A stretch of 64,000 nt of DNA from an uncultured Cohaesibacter sp. (GCF_963678225.1 NZ_OY782764.1:1369001-1433000); one strand, 5' to 3'; counted from the stretch's first letter, positions 25,353 through 33,201 are shown. The notes: a model not told the origin generated them from the sequence alone. Numbers and translations are program-made.

Positions 25353-25415
25353 TTTTCATGGACATGATTCTTCAATAAAAACAGGAGCAGTAGATAGCAT
25401 CAAAGGAGGTGCGAC

Positions 25416-27413
25416 ATGGCCCGTAGCGACCAGAAAAATACAGACCTGCTTCTGCGTAGCAAATGGATTGATGACAACAGCAAAACCGGACAGATGGTGC
25501 TGAGCCTGCTCGCCCCGCCGGATACGGCCTTTCCGGCCACTGTGCGTCTGGCCTATACGGCAATCACCCGCATTCCGCCTGAAACCGATCTGATCGGCGC
25601 TCACTATATTGCACGAACGGCCAATTATCATGAGTTGCAGCCCCTTGCGTCTCTTAAGGCAGACGCAGATGGGTTGATGTGGCAAATCACGATCCCTGTG
25701 CTTTCTCACAAGCCGAACCACTGCACCGACGGACCGTCGTCGGCCTTCCTGATCCTGCCAGACAACAGCACCATCGATATCGCTTGCGACCCCTTGCGCC
25801 CTGAGAATGAGACTGCTGAGGGCAGTGATGAACCTGCGGATGTCGCGACACAGGCAGAACCCGCCTCACAGACCGCTCCAACAGCACCCATGTTGGCCAT
25901 GCTGCCAATGCCCAATCAAAGCTCGGTAGCTGCATGGTGCGAGGCAGCGCCCTCCGGTTTTGCGCTGGATGAGTCTCTGAAAGATGTCGGCGACAGAGTG
26001 AATGCGCTTTACATCAGGCTCTTTGGCGAAAAGCCCCCCTTTGGTGATGTGTCCTCCAGCATAACGCTGCGCCTTGCCACGGATGGCGGGCAGAGGGCAA
26101 AAGATGACGCGCGGGCAGGGGCCTATAGGCTGATCTTCTCGGACAAGGAGATTGTCATCGACGCTGATGACAAGGGGATCTTCTATGCTCTCATAGCGCT
26201 CGCCCAAATCTGGCGCGGGGCACTAAAGGAGCCAGCGCTGTTCGCGTTCCCCACCAGTGGCACGATTGAAGATTGGCCGAGCCATGATTGGCGGGGCATG
26301 CATCTGGATGTCTCACGCCAATTCTATAGCGCAGAAACCGTAACGGCCTTTCTGGATTGTCTTGCGTGGCATCGGCTGAACCGTTTCCATTGGCATTTGA
26401 CCGATGACGAGGGCTGGCGGTTGGAAAGCAAAATCTATCCGCACCTGACCGAGATTGGCGCTTGGCGCGGCCACGGGCTGGCGCTTTTGCCCCAGCATGG
26501 GTCAGGGGCTGCGCGTTATGGCGGCTTTTATACGCAAGAGCAGGTGCGAGATATTCTATCCCATGCAGCAAGCCTGCAAATCGATGTCATGCCGGAGGTG
26601 GATGTGCCGGGCCATTGCCACGCGGCCATGATGGCTCTGCCAGAGCTGATTGACCCCAGCGCCATGCAGGGCAATGCCTCGGTGCAGGGCTATGTCAACA
26701 ATGCACTCAATCCCGGCCTTGGAGCGACATGGCTGTTTCTGGAAACCATCTTCGGCGAGTTGGCGGATCTCTTCCCCGGTGCCTGCGTCCATATCGGGGG
26801 CGATGAAGTTCCCAATGGTGCGTGGGTCGGCTCGCGTGGCGCCAACAGTTGGGCAAAGGCCAAGGGGCTGCTGGATGCGGACGGCAAGCCGGACAGCATG
26901 AAGATGCAGGCGGCTATTTTGCGATATGTAGTCAAACGTCTGGTAGAGGCAGGCAAGACCCCATTCGCATGGCAAGAAGCAGCCAAGGGAGGCGGCGTCG
27001 ATCCGGAAAAGGTCACCCTGGTGGCCTGGATGAATGCTCAGAGCGCCCGCGATCTGACCGATCAGGGCTATCGGGTCGTTATGTGCCCGGGCGAGGTTTA
27101 TTATCTCGATATGGCCCAATCGACCGATTGGCAGGAGCCGGGCTTGAGCTGGGCTGGCACGTCGAGCCCGGCCGATACCTATCAGTTCGATGCGCAGGCC
27201 TCTCTGGGCAAGAACAAAGATTTGCTTGTCGGCATTCAGGGCGGGATCTGGAGCGAAAATCTGATTAGCCGAGCTCGCTTCAATCATATGGTCTTCCCGC
27301 GCCTCTCAGCCATTGCTGAAAGCGCATGGACACTGCCAGAGCATAAGCAATGGTCAAGCTTTGAAGCGCGCCAGAGACTCATGCCAACCCTGCCTGAAAC
27401 AACTAAGGCCTAG
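25416..27413 (+). CDS. Glycoside hydrolase family 20 beta-N-acetylhexosaminidase
   Basis: The enzyme removes terminal N-acetylglucosamine or N-acetylgalactosamine from oligosaccharides. The family core is clear: DWRGMHLDVSRQFY, HRLNRFHWHLTDDEGWR, PEVDVPGHCHAAM and the catalytic Asp-Glu in HIGGDEVPNGAWVGS, then VVMCPGEVYYLDMAQS with the substrate-closing Trp/Tyr residues. A non-catalytic N-terminal domain (~1-125) is joined by an acidic, Ala/Thr-rich linker (~125-160). No signal peptide is visible, so it probably acts on imported chito-oligosaccharides in the cytoplasm. An excellent ribosome site (AAAGGAGGT) fixes the ATG. No chitin transporter is adjacent. Confidence 0.93.
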   Translation: MARSDQKNTDLLLRSKWIDDNSKTGQMVLSLLAPPDTAFPATVRLAYTAITRIPPETDLIGAHYIARTANYHELQPLASLKADADGLMWQITIPVLSHKPNHCTDGPSSAFLILPDNSTIDIACDPLRPENETAEGSDEPADVATQAEPASQTAPTAPMLAMLPMPNQSSVAAWCEAAPSGFALDESLKDVGDRVNALYIRLFGEKPPFGDVSSSITLRLATDGGQRAKDDARAGAYRLIFSDKEIVIDADDKGIFYALIALAQIWRGALKEPALFAFPTSGTIEDWPSHDWRGMHLDVSRQFYSAETVTAFLDCLAWHRLNRFHWHLTDDEGWRLESKIYPHLTEIGAWRGHGLALLPQHGSGAARYGGFYTQEQVRDILSHAASLQIDVMPEVDVPGHCHAAMMALPELIDPSAMQGNASVQGYVNNALNPGLGATWLFLETIFGELADLFPGACVHIGGDEVPNGAWVGSRGANSWAKAKGLLDADGKPDSMKMQAAILRYVVKRLVEAGKTPFAWQEAAKGGGVDPEKVTLVAWMNAQSARDLTDQGYRVVMCPGEVYYLDMAQSTDWQEPGLSWAGTSSPADTYQFDAQASLGKNKDLLVGIQGGIWSENLISRARFNHMVFPRLSAIAESAWTLPEHKQWSSFEARQRLMPTLPETTKA

Positions 27414-27452
27414 GGCATGCCATAGATAGGGCAGCCACTAGCCATTGCAGGC

Positions 27453-28427
27453 TTAGGCCCTGCGGTTGGCTTCATATTGCCCGCCGGGCCGATAGGACCA
27501 GAGATAGGAGGGGATAACGGCTTCGATAGCCAGTGGCGTAATGCCGATCCCCTCAAAGGTCCGGTGCTCCAGATTGGCCTGCTCGGAAACCACATTGTCG
27601 CTCTTGAGCAATGTCACCTGATCCCGCGTCAAGGCTGGTTTCATGGGCAGTTTCTCGAAAAACCACCCCATGGTCGAAGCCATCCAGAAAGGCAAGGGCA
27701 GCAACAGCCGTTTACGGTGAATTTCATCCAGTGTCATGGCCAGAAGCTGCTTGAAGCTTTTGATTTCCGGCCCACCCAGCTCATAGGTCGCGCCTGCGTC
27801 AAGATCTCCCTTGACCCCCAGCGCGATCACCTGAGCCACATCGCCCACGAATGCGGGCTGGAACTGAGTGTCTCCGCCACCCACAAGAGGCAGGAAGGGC
27901 GACAGCTTCGCCATGGAAGCGAACTTGTTGAAGAAGTCATCTTCCGGGCCGAACAACAGCGATGGGCGAACGATAATGGCGTCTGGCAGGGCGCTGAGTA
28001 CTGCCTTCTCGCCCTTTGCCTTGCTGCTGGCATAGGCGGAGGGCGAATTGATATCAGCCCCGATCGCGGAAATCTGCACCATGCGATCGATACCTGCCTT
28101 TGCGGTCTCCTCGGCAATCACCTTGGCACCAAGATGGTGCAGCCCGTCAAAGGTGGCCTTGCCCGATTCATAGAGAATCCCGACCAAATTGACGACAGCG
28201 TCACTGCCCTCAATCGCGTGCGCCACAGAAGCCGGGTCGCGCAAATTGGCCTGTATCGGCATGATTTGTCCAACGGTGCCCAGCGGCTGGAGAAAGCCAG
28301 CGAGGTCTGGGCGACGGACCGCGACCCGAATGCGATAACCCTCATTGGCCAACGCCCGCACCACATGACGCCCCAAAAACCCTGAGCCACCAAAAACTGT
28401 AACAATTTTTCCTGCCTGACTGGCCAT
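27453..28427 (-). CDS. Complex I NDUFA9 subunit-like protein (atypical short-chain dehydrogenase)
   Basis: An NAD(P)-binding Rossmann motif opens the protein (VTVFGGSGFLGRHVVRALA). It continues with NLVGILYESGKATFDGLH, ISAIGADINSPSAYASSKAKGE (Tyr-x-x-x-Lys-like) and VRPSLLFGPEDDFFNKFA, which are typical of the NDUFA9 subgroup common in Alphaproteobacteria. In mitochondria the homologue is an accessory complex I subunit; the bacterial role is less certain. The frame extends to 28481, but ATG 28427 has AGGAG in good position. No other complex I gene is nearby. Confidence 0.9.
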   Translation of the reverse strand: MASQAGKIVTVFGGSGFLGRHVVRALANEGYRIRVAVRRPDLAGFLQPLGTVGQIMPIQANLRDPASVAHAIEGSDAVVNLVGILYESGKATFDGLHHLGAKVIAEETAKAGIDRMVQISAIGADINSPSAYASSKAKGEKAVLSALPDAIIVRPSLLFGPEDDFFNKFASMAKLSPFLPLVGGGDTQFQPAFVGDVAQVIALGVKGDLDAGATYELGGPEIKSFKQLLAMTLDEIHRKRLLLPLPFWMASTMGWFFEKLPMKPALTRDQVTLLKSDNVVSEQANLEHRTFEGIGITPLAIEAVIPSYLWSYRPGGQYEANRRA

Positions 28428-28677
28428 GGTGCTTTCTCCTGATTTGGGTTTCATACGCAAGCGATTGTGGACGGGATTCATCCCTCGCGCGGAATCTGCT
28501 GCAACCTACTGTGTTTCTATACGAAAATCCACGGACATACATCTGGGCATAAGTCGACATCTGTGATTTTCCCCGCGCAAGTGAGGGCAAAATCAGCATC
28601 TGATCGGACTTTTTCACCGTTCCAAAAGAAAATAAACAGGAATGATGTGAATTGTGCATTTTTTCAAAATCTATGCG

Positions 28678-28706
28678 TTGACAATAGCATGCAGGAGCCG
28701 TAAATA
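28678..28706 (+). promoter_or_regulatory. Sigma-70-type promoter of the tRNA-Leu gene
   Basis: TTGACA (28678-28683), a 17-base spacer and TAAATA (28701-28706) precede the tRNA by 18 bases. This is close to the ideal housekeeping promoter. Confidence 0.8.
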
Positions 28707-28724
28707 CCCCCTCACACCTTAAGT

Positions 28725-28811
28725 GCCCAGGTGGCGGAACTGGTAGACGCGCTAGCTTCAGGTGCTAGTTTCTGTATGGAAGTGGAGGTTCGAGTCCTCT
28801 CCTGGGCACCA
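28725..28811 (+). tRNA. tRNA-Leu (anticodon CAG)
   Basis: The acceptor stem GCCCAGG pairs with CCTGGGC, and CCA is encoded. The anticodon arm is CTAGC-TTCAGGT-GCTAG, giving anticodon CAG. There is a long variable arm, as expected for class II tRNA-Leu, and the T arm contains GTTCGAGTC. Length is 87 bases with CCA. The 3' end is the attachment site of the element to the right and remains intact. Confidence 0.97.
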
Positions 28812-28824
28812 TTCATCCTTAAAA
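28795..28824 (+). repeat. attL core repeat (within tRNA-Leu)
   Basis: TCCTCTCCTGGGCACCATTC followed by A and TCCTTAAAA. It restores the T-arm side, acceptor stem and CCA of the tRNA. Confidence 0.88.
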
Positions 28825-28854
28825 ATATAATGATTTCAACGATCTTAAGGGGTC

Positions 28855-28897
28855 GTCGTGTACTGCTTTTCCCTTTCCGTGTACCGCTTTATGTACC
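28855..28897. repeat. Probable integrase arm-type sites at the left end
   Basis: CGTGTACTGCTTTT (28856 on) is followed by CCGTGTACCGCTTTATGTAC, giving two related half-sites. The second copy recurs at 33089-33111 with three mismatches over 23 bases. Paired arm sites near both ends are expected for lambda-type integrases; the binding is inferred. Confidence 0.55.
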
Positions 28898-29216
28898 GCC
28901 TCTTCTGTGGAAGACTGGCGGCATAGGTCTTTGGGTGTCGCAGGGTACCCATACGGGGGAACATTCGTTTTTACTCTATCCGATATATGGTCTCAGAAGT
29001 TTTTCCAAAAAATGAGCCGTTGGGACTCCGGTACCTGCTGCTATGGTCTGTTTTAGGCTGGAACGTACACTACTCCACACCTTTCTTTGATCAGGAGCAG
29101 CGGTGTCAGACTCCATTTTCTGCCATTTCCGGAGCAGGTGTCTCCACTAGCCAAGTCATCTCCGCAAGTGGAGGTTTAATTCTTGAGACATGCAATTCGA
29201 TATGTGAATAATGGGA
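28898..29216. other. Left-end non-coding segment of the element
   Basis: About 320 bases between the arm-type sites and the hairpin before the 64-residue gene. Only short, unconvincing reading frames are present. I see no RNA gene or clear promoter. Confidence 0.4.
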
Positions 29217-29253
29217 GGCCTCTTCAACGCCCTTCGGGCTAACCAAGGAGGCC
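29217..29253 (+). promoter_or_regulatory. Hairpin that covers the ribosome site of the 64-residue gene
   Basis: GGCCTC (29217-29222) can pair with GAGGCC (29248-29253), which contains the Shine-Dalgarno GGAGG. A smaller GCCC-TTC-GGGC hairpin lies inside (29229-29239). This could make translation conditional; it is a prediction from pairing only. Confidence 0.35.
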
Positions 29254-29259
29254 CTTGCC

Positions 29260-29454
29260 ATGAACGCAAGACCAATCCCCGATACTGTCTTCACCATCAT
29301 CTTTTACAACGACAACAATCAACGTATTGCAGCCAGCACTGTAGAGGCTCCAGACTACTGGGAAGCCTGTCTTCATGGTCATGCAATCCTGTTTGACGGT
29401 TCGGTAGCAGGAGCAGAGGAGTTTGACATCATAGAGCCCCCTCTGGCTGCTTAG
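29260..29454 (+). CDS. Hypothetical 64-residue protein of the integrative element
   Basis: The frame MNARPIPDTVFTIIFYNDNN ... EFDIIEPPLAA has a strong AAGGAGG nine bases before the ATG. The protein is small and acidic, with no membrane helix, no Cys cluster and no helix-turn-helix that I can see. I do not recognise a family. Its ribosome site may be folded into a hairpin. It is the only rightward gene in the element. Confidence 0.6.
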   Translation: MNARPIPDTVFTIIFYNDNNQRIAASTVEAPDYWEACLHGHAILFDGSVAGAEEFDIIEPPLAA

Positions 29455-30389
29455 AAACTCAGGACGCCACAGGAAGCCCTGAGGGACTCACTGAGAGCCT
29501 TCGGGACTTCCTAGGTATCTCTTTGCGATAACTGCTGAAATCGACTCCTGTGGCTCTCTGTGGTCCGCTGAGGAATCCTTGAAGTTGCCCTCTGGTTCAC
29601 TTGCTTCATTGAACAAAAAAGGTGGGAGGGGAAAGTAAGGGATAATACATACTCCACAACAGCCAATGCTGCTGACCAAGTATAAGAAGGAACATTAGTG
29701 GCATGACCGTCTGGGTCAACCTATGGTCATCTGTCAGTTTGCCCTTGGGCCCTGCTCCTTCTCCATGGCCCGAAGCAAAGATCAATGGCTGCCTCAGGGA
29801 TAACCTGAGTTGCCTCAGTGGGGGTGATCAGTGTTTCCGCAGAAGGATGGTCAAGAGCTGATACCAACTACACCAGTCAAGAGAAGGCCTCTCGGGCCTC
29901 CTGAGGGCGCTCGGATCGACTGATCTCGGAAGGGGCCTAACGGCTCCTGAGCGACTCCTCAAGGGCTCCTGAGAGGTATCTTGAGATGGGTATAGGATTG
30001 TAAGCAGTAGTGGTGGCCTGAGCTACCTTAGAGATGGCCTTGGAAGGCTGACCAAGCAGGAGGAGTAGAACTCAGGGGATACCTAGAGGTAACCTAGGGG
30101 CACTTATGGAGATAATCTCTCCCTCTGTATGGCAGGTTTTTAACTCCTGCTCCTTTTGTCCGGCATCAGATCGGTCTGGGAGGCATCCAAAGGTAACCTT
30201 AGGGAACCCTTGGAAGGGAAGCTCACCCTTCTGGATGAGGTGGTTTTAAATTCCTGCGACATGCTACCGCTTCCAGTTGGACCTTGGGAACACCTAAAGG
30301 TAACCTTTGGGGACACTGAGAGAAGGAGTCTCGCCCTTCTGGATGATGACGTTTTAGATCGGTCCCGCATCAAAGGGCGTTTGATGTCT
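29455..30389. other. Non-coding, repeat-rich segment of the element
   Basis: Some 935 bases without a convincing gene. The left part carries many scattered CTCCTGAG / CCTGAGGG / AGGTATC words (for example 29461-29515 and 29895-29985). The right part (30075-30410) is an ordered set of diverged tandem repeats, listed separately. Base words and layout differ from the surrounding chromosome and recall regulatory regions of small podophages; this is an impression, not a match. Confidence 0.5.
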
Positions 30390-30410
30390 TCAGTATGGCA
30401 GGTTTATAGC
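30075..30410 (-). repeat. Diverged ~105-bp tandem repeats with promoter-like motif and AGGTTACCT box
   Basis: Three units share, in leftward orientation, an A-rich box (TAAAA-CC), CATCCAGARGGGNGAG or a close variant, a short pyrimidine-rich hairpin, and AGGTTACCT. The promoter-like motif lies at 30117-30143, 30222-30250 and 30330-30358, with a fourth copy at 30383-30410 that overlaps the stop codon of the BRO gene. The AGGTTACCT box (AGGTAACCT on the plus strand) lies at 30087-30095, 30191-30199 and 30298-30306, spaced 104 and 107 bases. A 23-25-base A-rich motif ending in GGGNGAG has the form of T7-type phage promoters. Function is not shown. Confidence 0.6.
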
Positions 30411-30848
30411 GGTCTCCTTCTCCTGCTCCATCCTGAGCTGTTCCTGAAGACCCTCCAAGACCTTCATGGTCATCTCGGTCAGGCTCATCTCACCAGAGGC
30501 AACCTTCGCGGCATGGACGTTGTATTGGCCGGTCTTGCGGATCGTTGGGAGAACATCGCGGGTCACCCAGTCTTGGAACTTCTTGGCCTGAGGCTTGTCA
30601 GAGCGCATCACGAGTTTGTAGAGGCCGGACTCGGAAACGCACATCATGGGGGTGTGAAAATCTGGGAGCGCTTTCGTCGGGGTATAAATCGGATTTACCC
30701 CCTTCTCGCTTTCGCAGAGCTTCCGGCATCCCATAGTCACGTTGGGCTTGCCGTTTTTCTGGATATACACATCGAGTGCCCTCAGCACGTCAGCCGCGAC
30801 GAACCATGGTTCCCCGTCGATCATCAGGGTCCGAATTGGCACGAACAT
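30390..30848 (-). CDS. BRO-N family phage antirepressor-like protein, start uncertain
   Basis: The BRO-N fold is evident from TLMIDGEPWFVAADVLRALDV, CVSESGLYKLVMRSDKPQAK and FQDWVTRDVLPTIRKTGQYN. These proteins are DNA-binding regulators of phages and large DNA viruses. The ATG at 30848 has no ribosome site, and the same frame continues upstream to about 30905 with family-like sequence (NNQVTVFNFDIASNAHGT). No ATG, GTG or TTG exists there. The true start seems to have been lost or replaced where the frame meets the end of the upstream gene. The coding frame therefore overlaps that gene's last codons. The C-terminal region (~110-152) is short and charged. Confidence 0.8.
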   Translation of the reverse strand: MFVPIRTLMIDGEPWFVAADVLRALDVYIQKNGKPNVTMGCRKLCESEKGVNPIYTPTKALPDFHTPMMCVSESGLYKLVMRSDKPQAKKFQDWVTRDVLPTIRKTGQYNVHAAKVASGEMSLTEMTMKVLEGLQEQLRMEQEKETAINLPY

Positions 30849-30889
30849 TGTGCCGTGTGCGTTGCTGGCGATATCGAAGTTGAAGACTG

Positions 30890-31651
30890 TTACTTGGTTG
30901 TTCGCTTTCCTATAATATTTGCAATAAAATCTACACCACCAAGGACTTGCGCAACTATAGGTGCGGGGGAATCTTTATTCTTTTGAATGTCAATGGTTGC
31001 CCAAATGATACCCAAGGTAAGCTTAATCTCATCTCGAAGCATCTCTTCAAGCTCTACCGGCCCCGTTGGTATCCCCTTCTGAGTTGCATAAAGGTTATCG
31101 TTTCTAATTCCCTGACGCTTCTTGATGTGGGCTAGCATTTCTTTTTCATTCGGAAATGCACCGATAAAGAAATTTGCAGCAGACTGATGCGGTAAAACAC
31201 CTTTCTCTTCATTAAAGCGAAGAAAATGCAAAGTTAGGACGCTTGGTTCATGAGAACCTTGTCTATTTAGCCTTATCGCCAAATCCTTTTTATTCGGGAG
31301 TACTGCAATCGCCATTTTGAAGTCCCGCACAAGGGCATTGGATATTAGGGATGCATAGGAAGTCACAATTGCTTTATGTCTATGATCCTTGAGGTTTACT
31401 CTGCTAGCTAATGATGCATAGCCGAACTGCTTGGCTGAAGAAATCACCGCGGCAACAGCTTCTTCTGTCGCATGAAGCGCACAAAATGCAGAAACGTTGG
31501 GAGAAATCGGAGCGGTCTCTAAAGACCAGTGCAGGAAGCGCACGGCATTATATGCCCTAAAACGCGAACGCTTATCTAAATCATTAATCTGGGAAATTAC
31601 GCATTCAGCTAAAGGATTTTGGAGAAGATTTCGAAGTTCATCTATGTTCAT
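30890..31651 (-). CDS. Hypothetical protein of the integrative element (unknown family)
   Basis: About 253 residues from ATG 31651 (MNIDELRNLLQ), preceded by GAGAAGAG; an in-frame ATG also exists at 31669. It appears mostly helical and soluble, with FCALHATEEAVAAVISSAKQ, LHFLRFNEEKGVLPHQSAAN and a C-terminal hydrophobic helix (IVAQVLGGVDFIANIIG). I do not recognise a family. The gene is visibly more AT-rich than the flanking chromosome, which suggests separate acquisition. In phage elements, a gene between integrase and antirepressor is often an accessory (for example defence) gene; there is no direct evidence here. Confidence 0.7.
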   Translation of the reverse strand: MNIDELRNLLQNPLAECVISQINDLDKRSRFRAYNAVRFLHWSLETAPISPNVSAFCALHATEEAVAAVISSAKQFGYASLASRVNLKDHRHKAIVTSYASLISNALVRDFKMAIAVLPNKKDLAIRLNRQGSHEPSVLTLHFLRFNEEKGVLPHQSAANFFIGAFPNEKEMLAHIKKRQGIRNDNLYATQKGIPTGPVELEEMLRDEIKLTLGIIWATIDIQKNKDSPAPIVAQVLGGVDFIANIIGKRTTK

Positions 31652-31732
31652 GCTCTTCTCGCTCCACATTGGAAAATATCTACAATTTGATATTACTCAC
31701 TTTAATTGTGCGAGATAGTTACCACAACTCAA

Positions 31733-33079
31733 TTATTGCAAGTCTTCTCGTGAGACAGACCACACTTTCTCCATGGCGTCCCTTTTGCGCTTCAGGGATG
31801 ACCCTCGGCCGTAGTTGGCGGCGCTGGATTGGTCAGAGTGCCCCATGATCTCCCTTGCGAGACTTTCGGGGCAATCGGTATCTCTGAGCAGGTCTTTGAA
31901 GCGGTGCCGTAAACTGTAGACCGACTTCTTTTGATCCTCAATTGCGCGATGTATGCGTTTATTGAGTGCTTGGGTGCAACTATCGTTACCCCTTGGGGCG
32001 TTCTTATAGGACGGGAACAGAGGTTCGGTGGCTTCTTCGGGTATAAGGTCAGCGAGTTTACTGGCAAGTGAAGCGGGTATAGGAAGCTCTCGTTCACTGT
32101 GAGCTGTCTTTAACCGATTGCCTTCATAGGAGCGAATATAGATGGTGGCGTCCGTTTCGTTGAAGTCGCAACCTCGCAGACCAATGACTTCCTTTGGCCT
32201 TGCACCTGTGACTCTCAGGATATCCCAAATAAGACTCCTGATGTCCTCTCCTTTCATCACGGGCAGAAGCTGTTGCATTTCCTCGTCAGTGAAAGGAAGG
32301 CGGTCATCCTTTGAGTGTTGAGCTCCCTCGATCTCGATCTTGGAGAAGGGGTTGGCCATATCCAAGTCGTGTTCGTTGATAGCCTTGTTCACTGCTGCAT
32401 TGATGTCATTGAAAATTCGGCGGACAGTTGAGGGCTTGTGCCCAGCCTCCAGCAAGTGGTCGCGAAAGCTGTTAGCGTTGACGCGCTTGACCATGGCAAG
32501 AGGCCGCTTGAATGCTAGGTCACGCCCTATTGATCTGGATAGAGCAAGCTGGTGCCTTGCAAACCTAGAGCGTATCTGCCTTTCGTTGCTTGGATAGCGG
32601 CGTATTTGGCGGTCTCTGTGCTCTTCCAAGGCGCTCTTGAGTGTTATGATTGACCGGCCAGCAGTTAGCTCTCTAAGCAACTCGATGGGAACCTTGGGGT
32701 TGTTGGGGTCATTTCCTGCCAACTCATCAAGCATAGCAAGGATTGCTGCACTCAGACCTTCCCCTTCCTCGCTATCGTCGTCGTTGCTGGCTGCTGTGGC
32801 TAGAAGCTGCATTGTAATGCCATACTTCCTCATTGCAGCATTGATGACAGGGGCGTAGTTGTCGCCTTGCTTGGGCTTTGCTTCAGCGAACCATTGGGTT
32901 ACCTCTCGCTCAAGCTTGGCGTATTCCTTGAGCATGGTTCCATAGTCCTTGCCAAAGCCTCTTTTGATCTCTGTTTGCCCGAGGGTTGTCCTGAGGGTGT
33001 CGGGGACACGTCTGCGGTACTGATAGACGCCTGTCTTGGAGAGAGATACATACTTGGGGAGGTTGCTTGCTTTGGTCAT
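31733..33079 (-). CDS. Site-specific tyrosine recombinase (integrase of the tRNA-Leu element)
   Basis: The N-terminal DUF6538-like domain (PKYVSLSKTGVYQYRRRVPD) is followed by a SAM-like core-binding domain and a full catalytic domain: Arg in LRVTGARPKEVIGLRG, HSERELPIP, His-x-x-Arg in YSLRHRFKDLLRD, and GHSDQSSAANYGRG with the nucleophilic Tyr. At ~448 residues it is complete. ATG 33079 is chosen; upstream codons to 33133 read through the likely arm site. It sits beside attR and points inward, the common arrangement. It probably recombines the 30-bp core at the tRNA-Leu 3' end. Confidence 0.93.
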   Translation of the reverse strand: MTKASNLPKYVSLSKTGVYQYRRRVPDTLRTTLGQTEIKRGFGKDYGTMLKEYAKLEREVTQWFAEAKPKQGDNYAPVINAAMRKYGITMQLLATAASNDDDSEEGEGLSAAILAMLDELAGNDPNNPKVPIELLRELTAGRSIITLKSALEEHRDRQIRRYPSNERQIRSRFARHQLALSRSIGRDLAFKRPLAMVKRVNANSFRDHLLEAGHKPSTVRRIFNDINAAVNKAINEHDLDMANPFSKIEIEGAQHSKDDRLPFTDEEMQQLLPVMKGEDIRSLIWDILRVTGARPKEVIGLRGCDFNETDATIYIRSYEGNRLKTAHSERELPIPASLASKLADLIPEEATEPLFPSYKNAPRGNDSCTQALNKRIHRAIEDQKKSVYSLRHRFKDLLRDTDCPESLAREIMGHSDQSSAANYGRGSSLKRKRDAMEKVWSVSREDLQ

Positions 33080-33088
33080 GAAATTGGC

Positions 33089-33111
33089 TTCCGTGTACTG
33101 AATTATGTACC
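33089..33111. repeat. Probable integrase arm-type site at the right end
   Basis: Matches the left-end copy at 28875-28897 in 20 of 23 positions (core CCGTGTACTG and ATGTACC). It lies in the integrase promoter region, so integrase binding could also autoregulate. Confidence 0.55.
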
Positions 33112-33171
33112 ACGGTATCTCTGACATTGGCATAAATCAAGCGTTATCAATGGTTTGTTTTGAATGTTGGT

Positions 33172-33201
33172 TCCTCTCCTGGGCACCATTCTTCCTTAAA
33201 A
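33172..33201 (+). repeat. attR core repeat
   Basis: The same 30 bases as attL with one change (T for A at 33192). The duplicated tRNA end lies 93 bases before the integrase ATG at 33079, on the other strand. Confidence 0.88.

Larger units (their letters stand above)
28795..33201. mobile_element. Compact integrative element in the tRNA-Leu 3' end
   Basis: A 30-base direct repeat marks the ends: 28795-28824, spanning the 3' end of tRNA-Leu, and 33172-33201. The two copies match at 29 of 30 positions. Inside are a tyrosine integrase beside the right end, a BRO antirepressor, an unknown AT-rich gene, a 64-residue gene and about 0.9 kb of repeat-rich non-coding DNA. At 4.4 kb it carries no capsid, replication or conjugation gene, so it is a satellite-like element or a decayed prophage. 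Integration into tRNA-Leu is common for tyrosine integrases. Confidence 0.88.

Noticed and set aside
30156-30986. Rightward frame of 276 residues across the tandem repeats and the BRO gene
   Set aside because: It is antisense to a recognisable BRO gene and crosses non-coding repeats; the protein has no family features.
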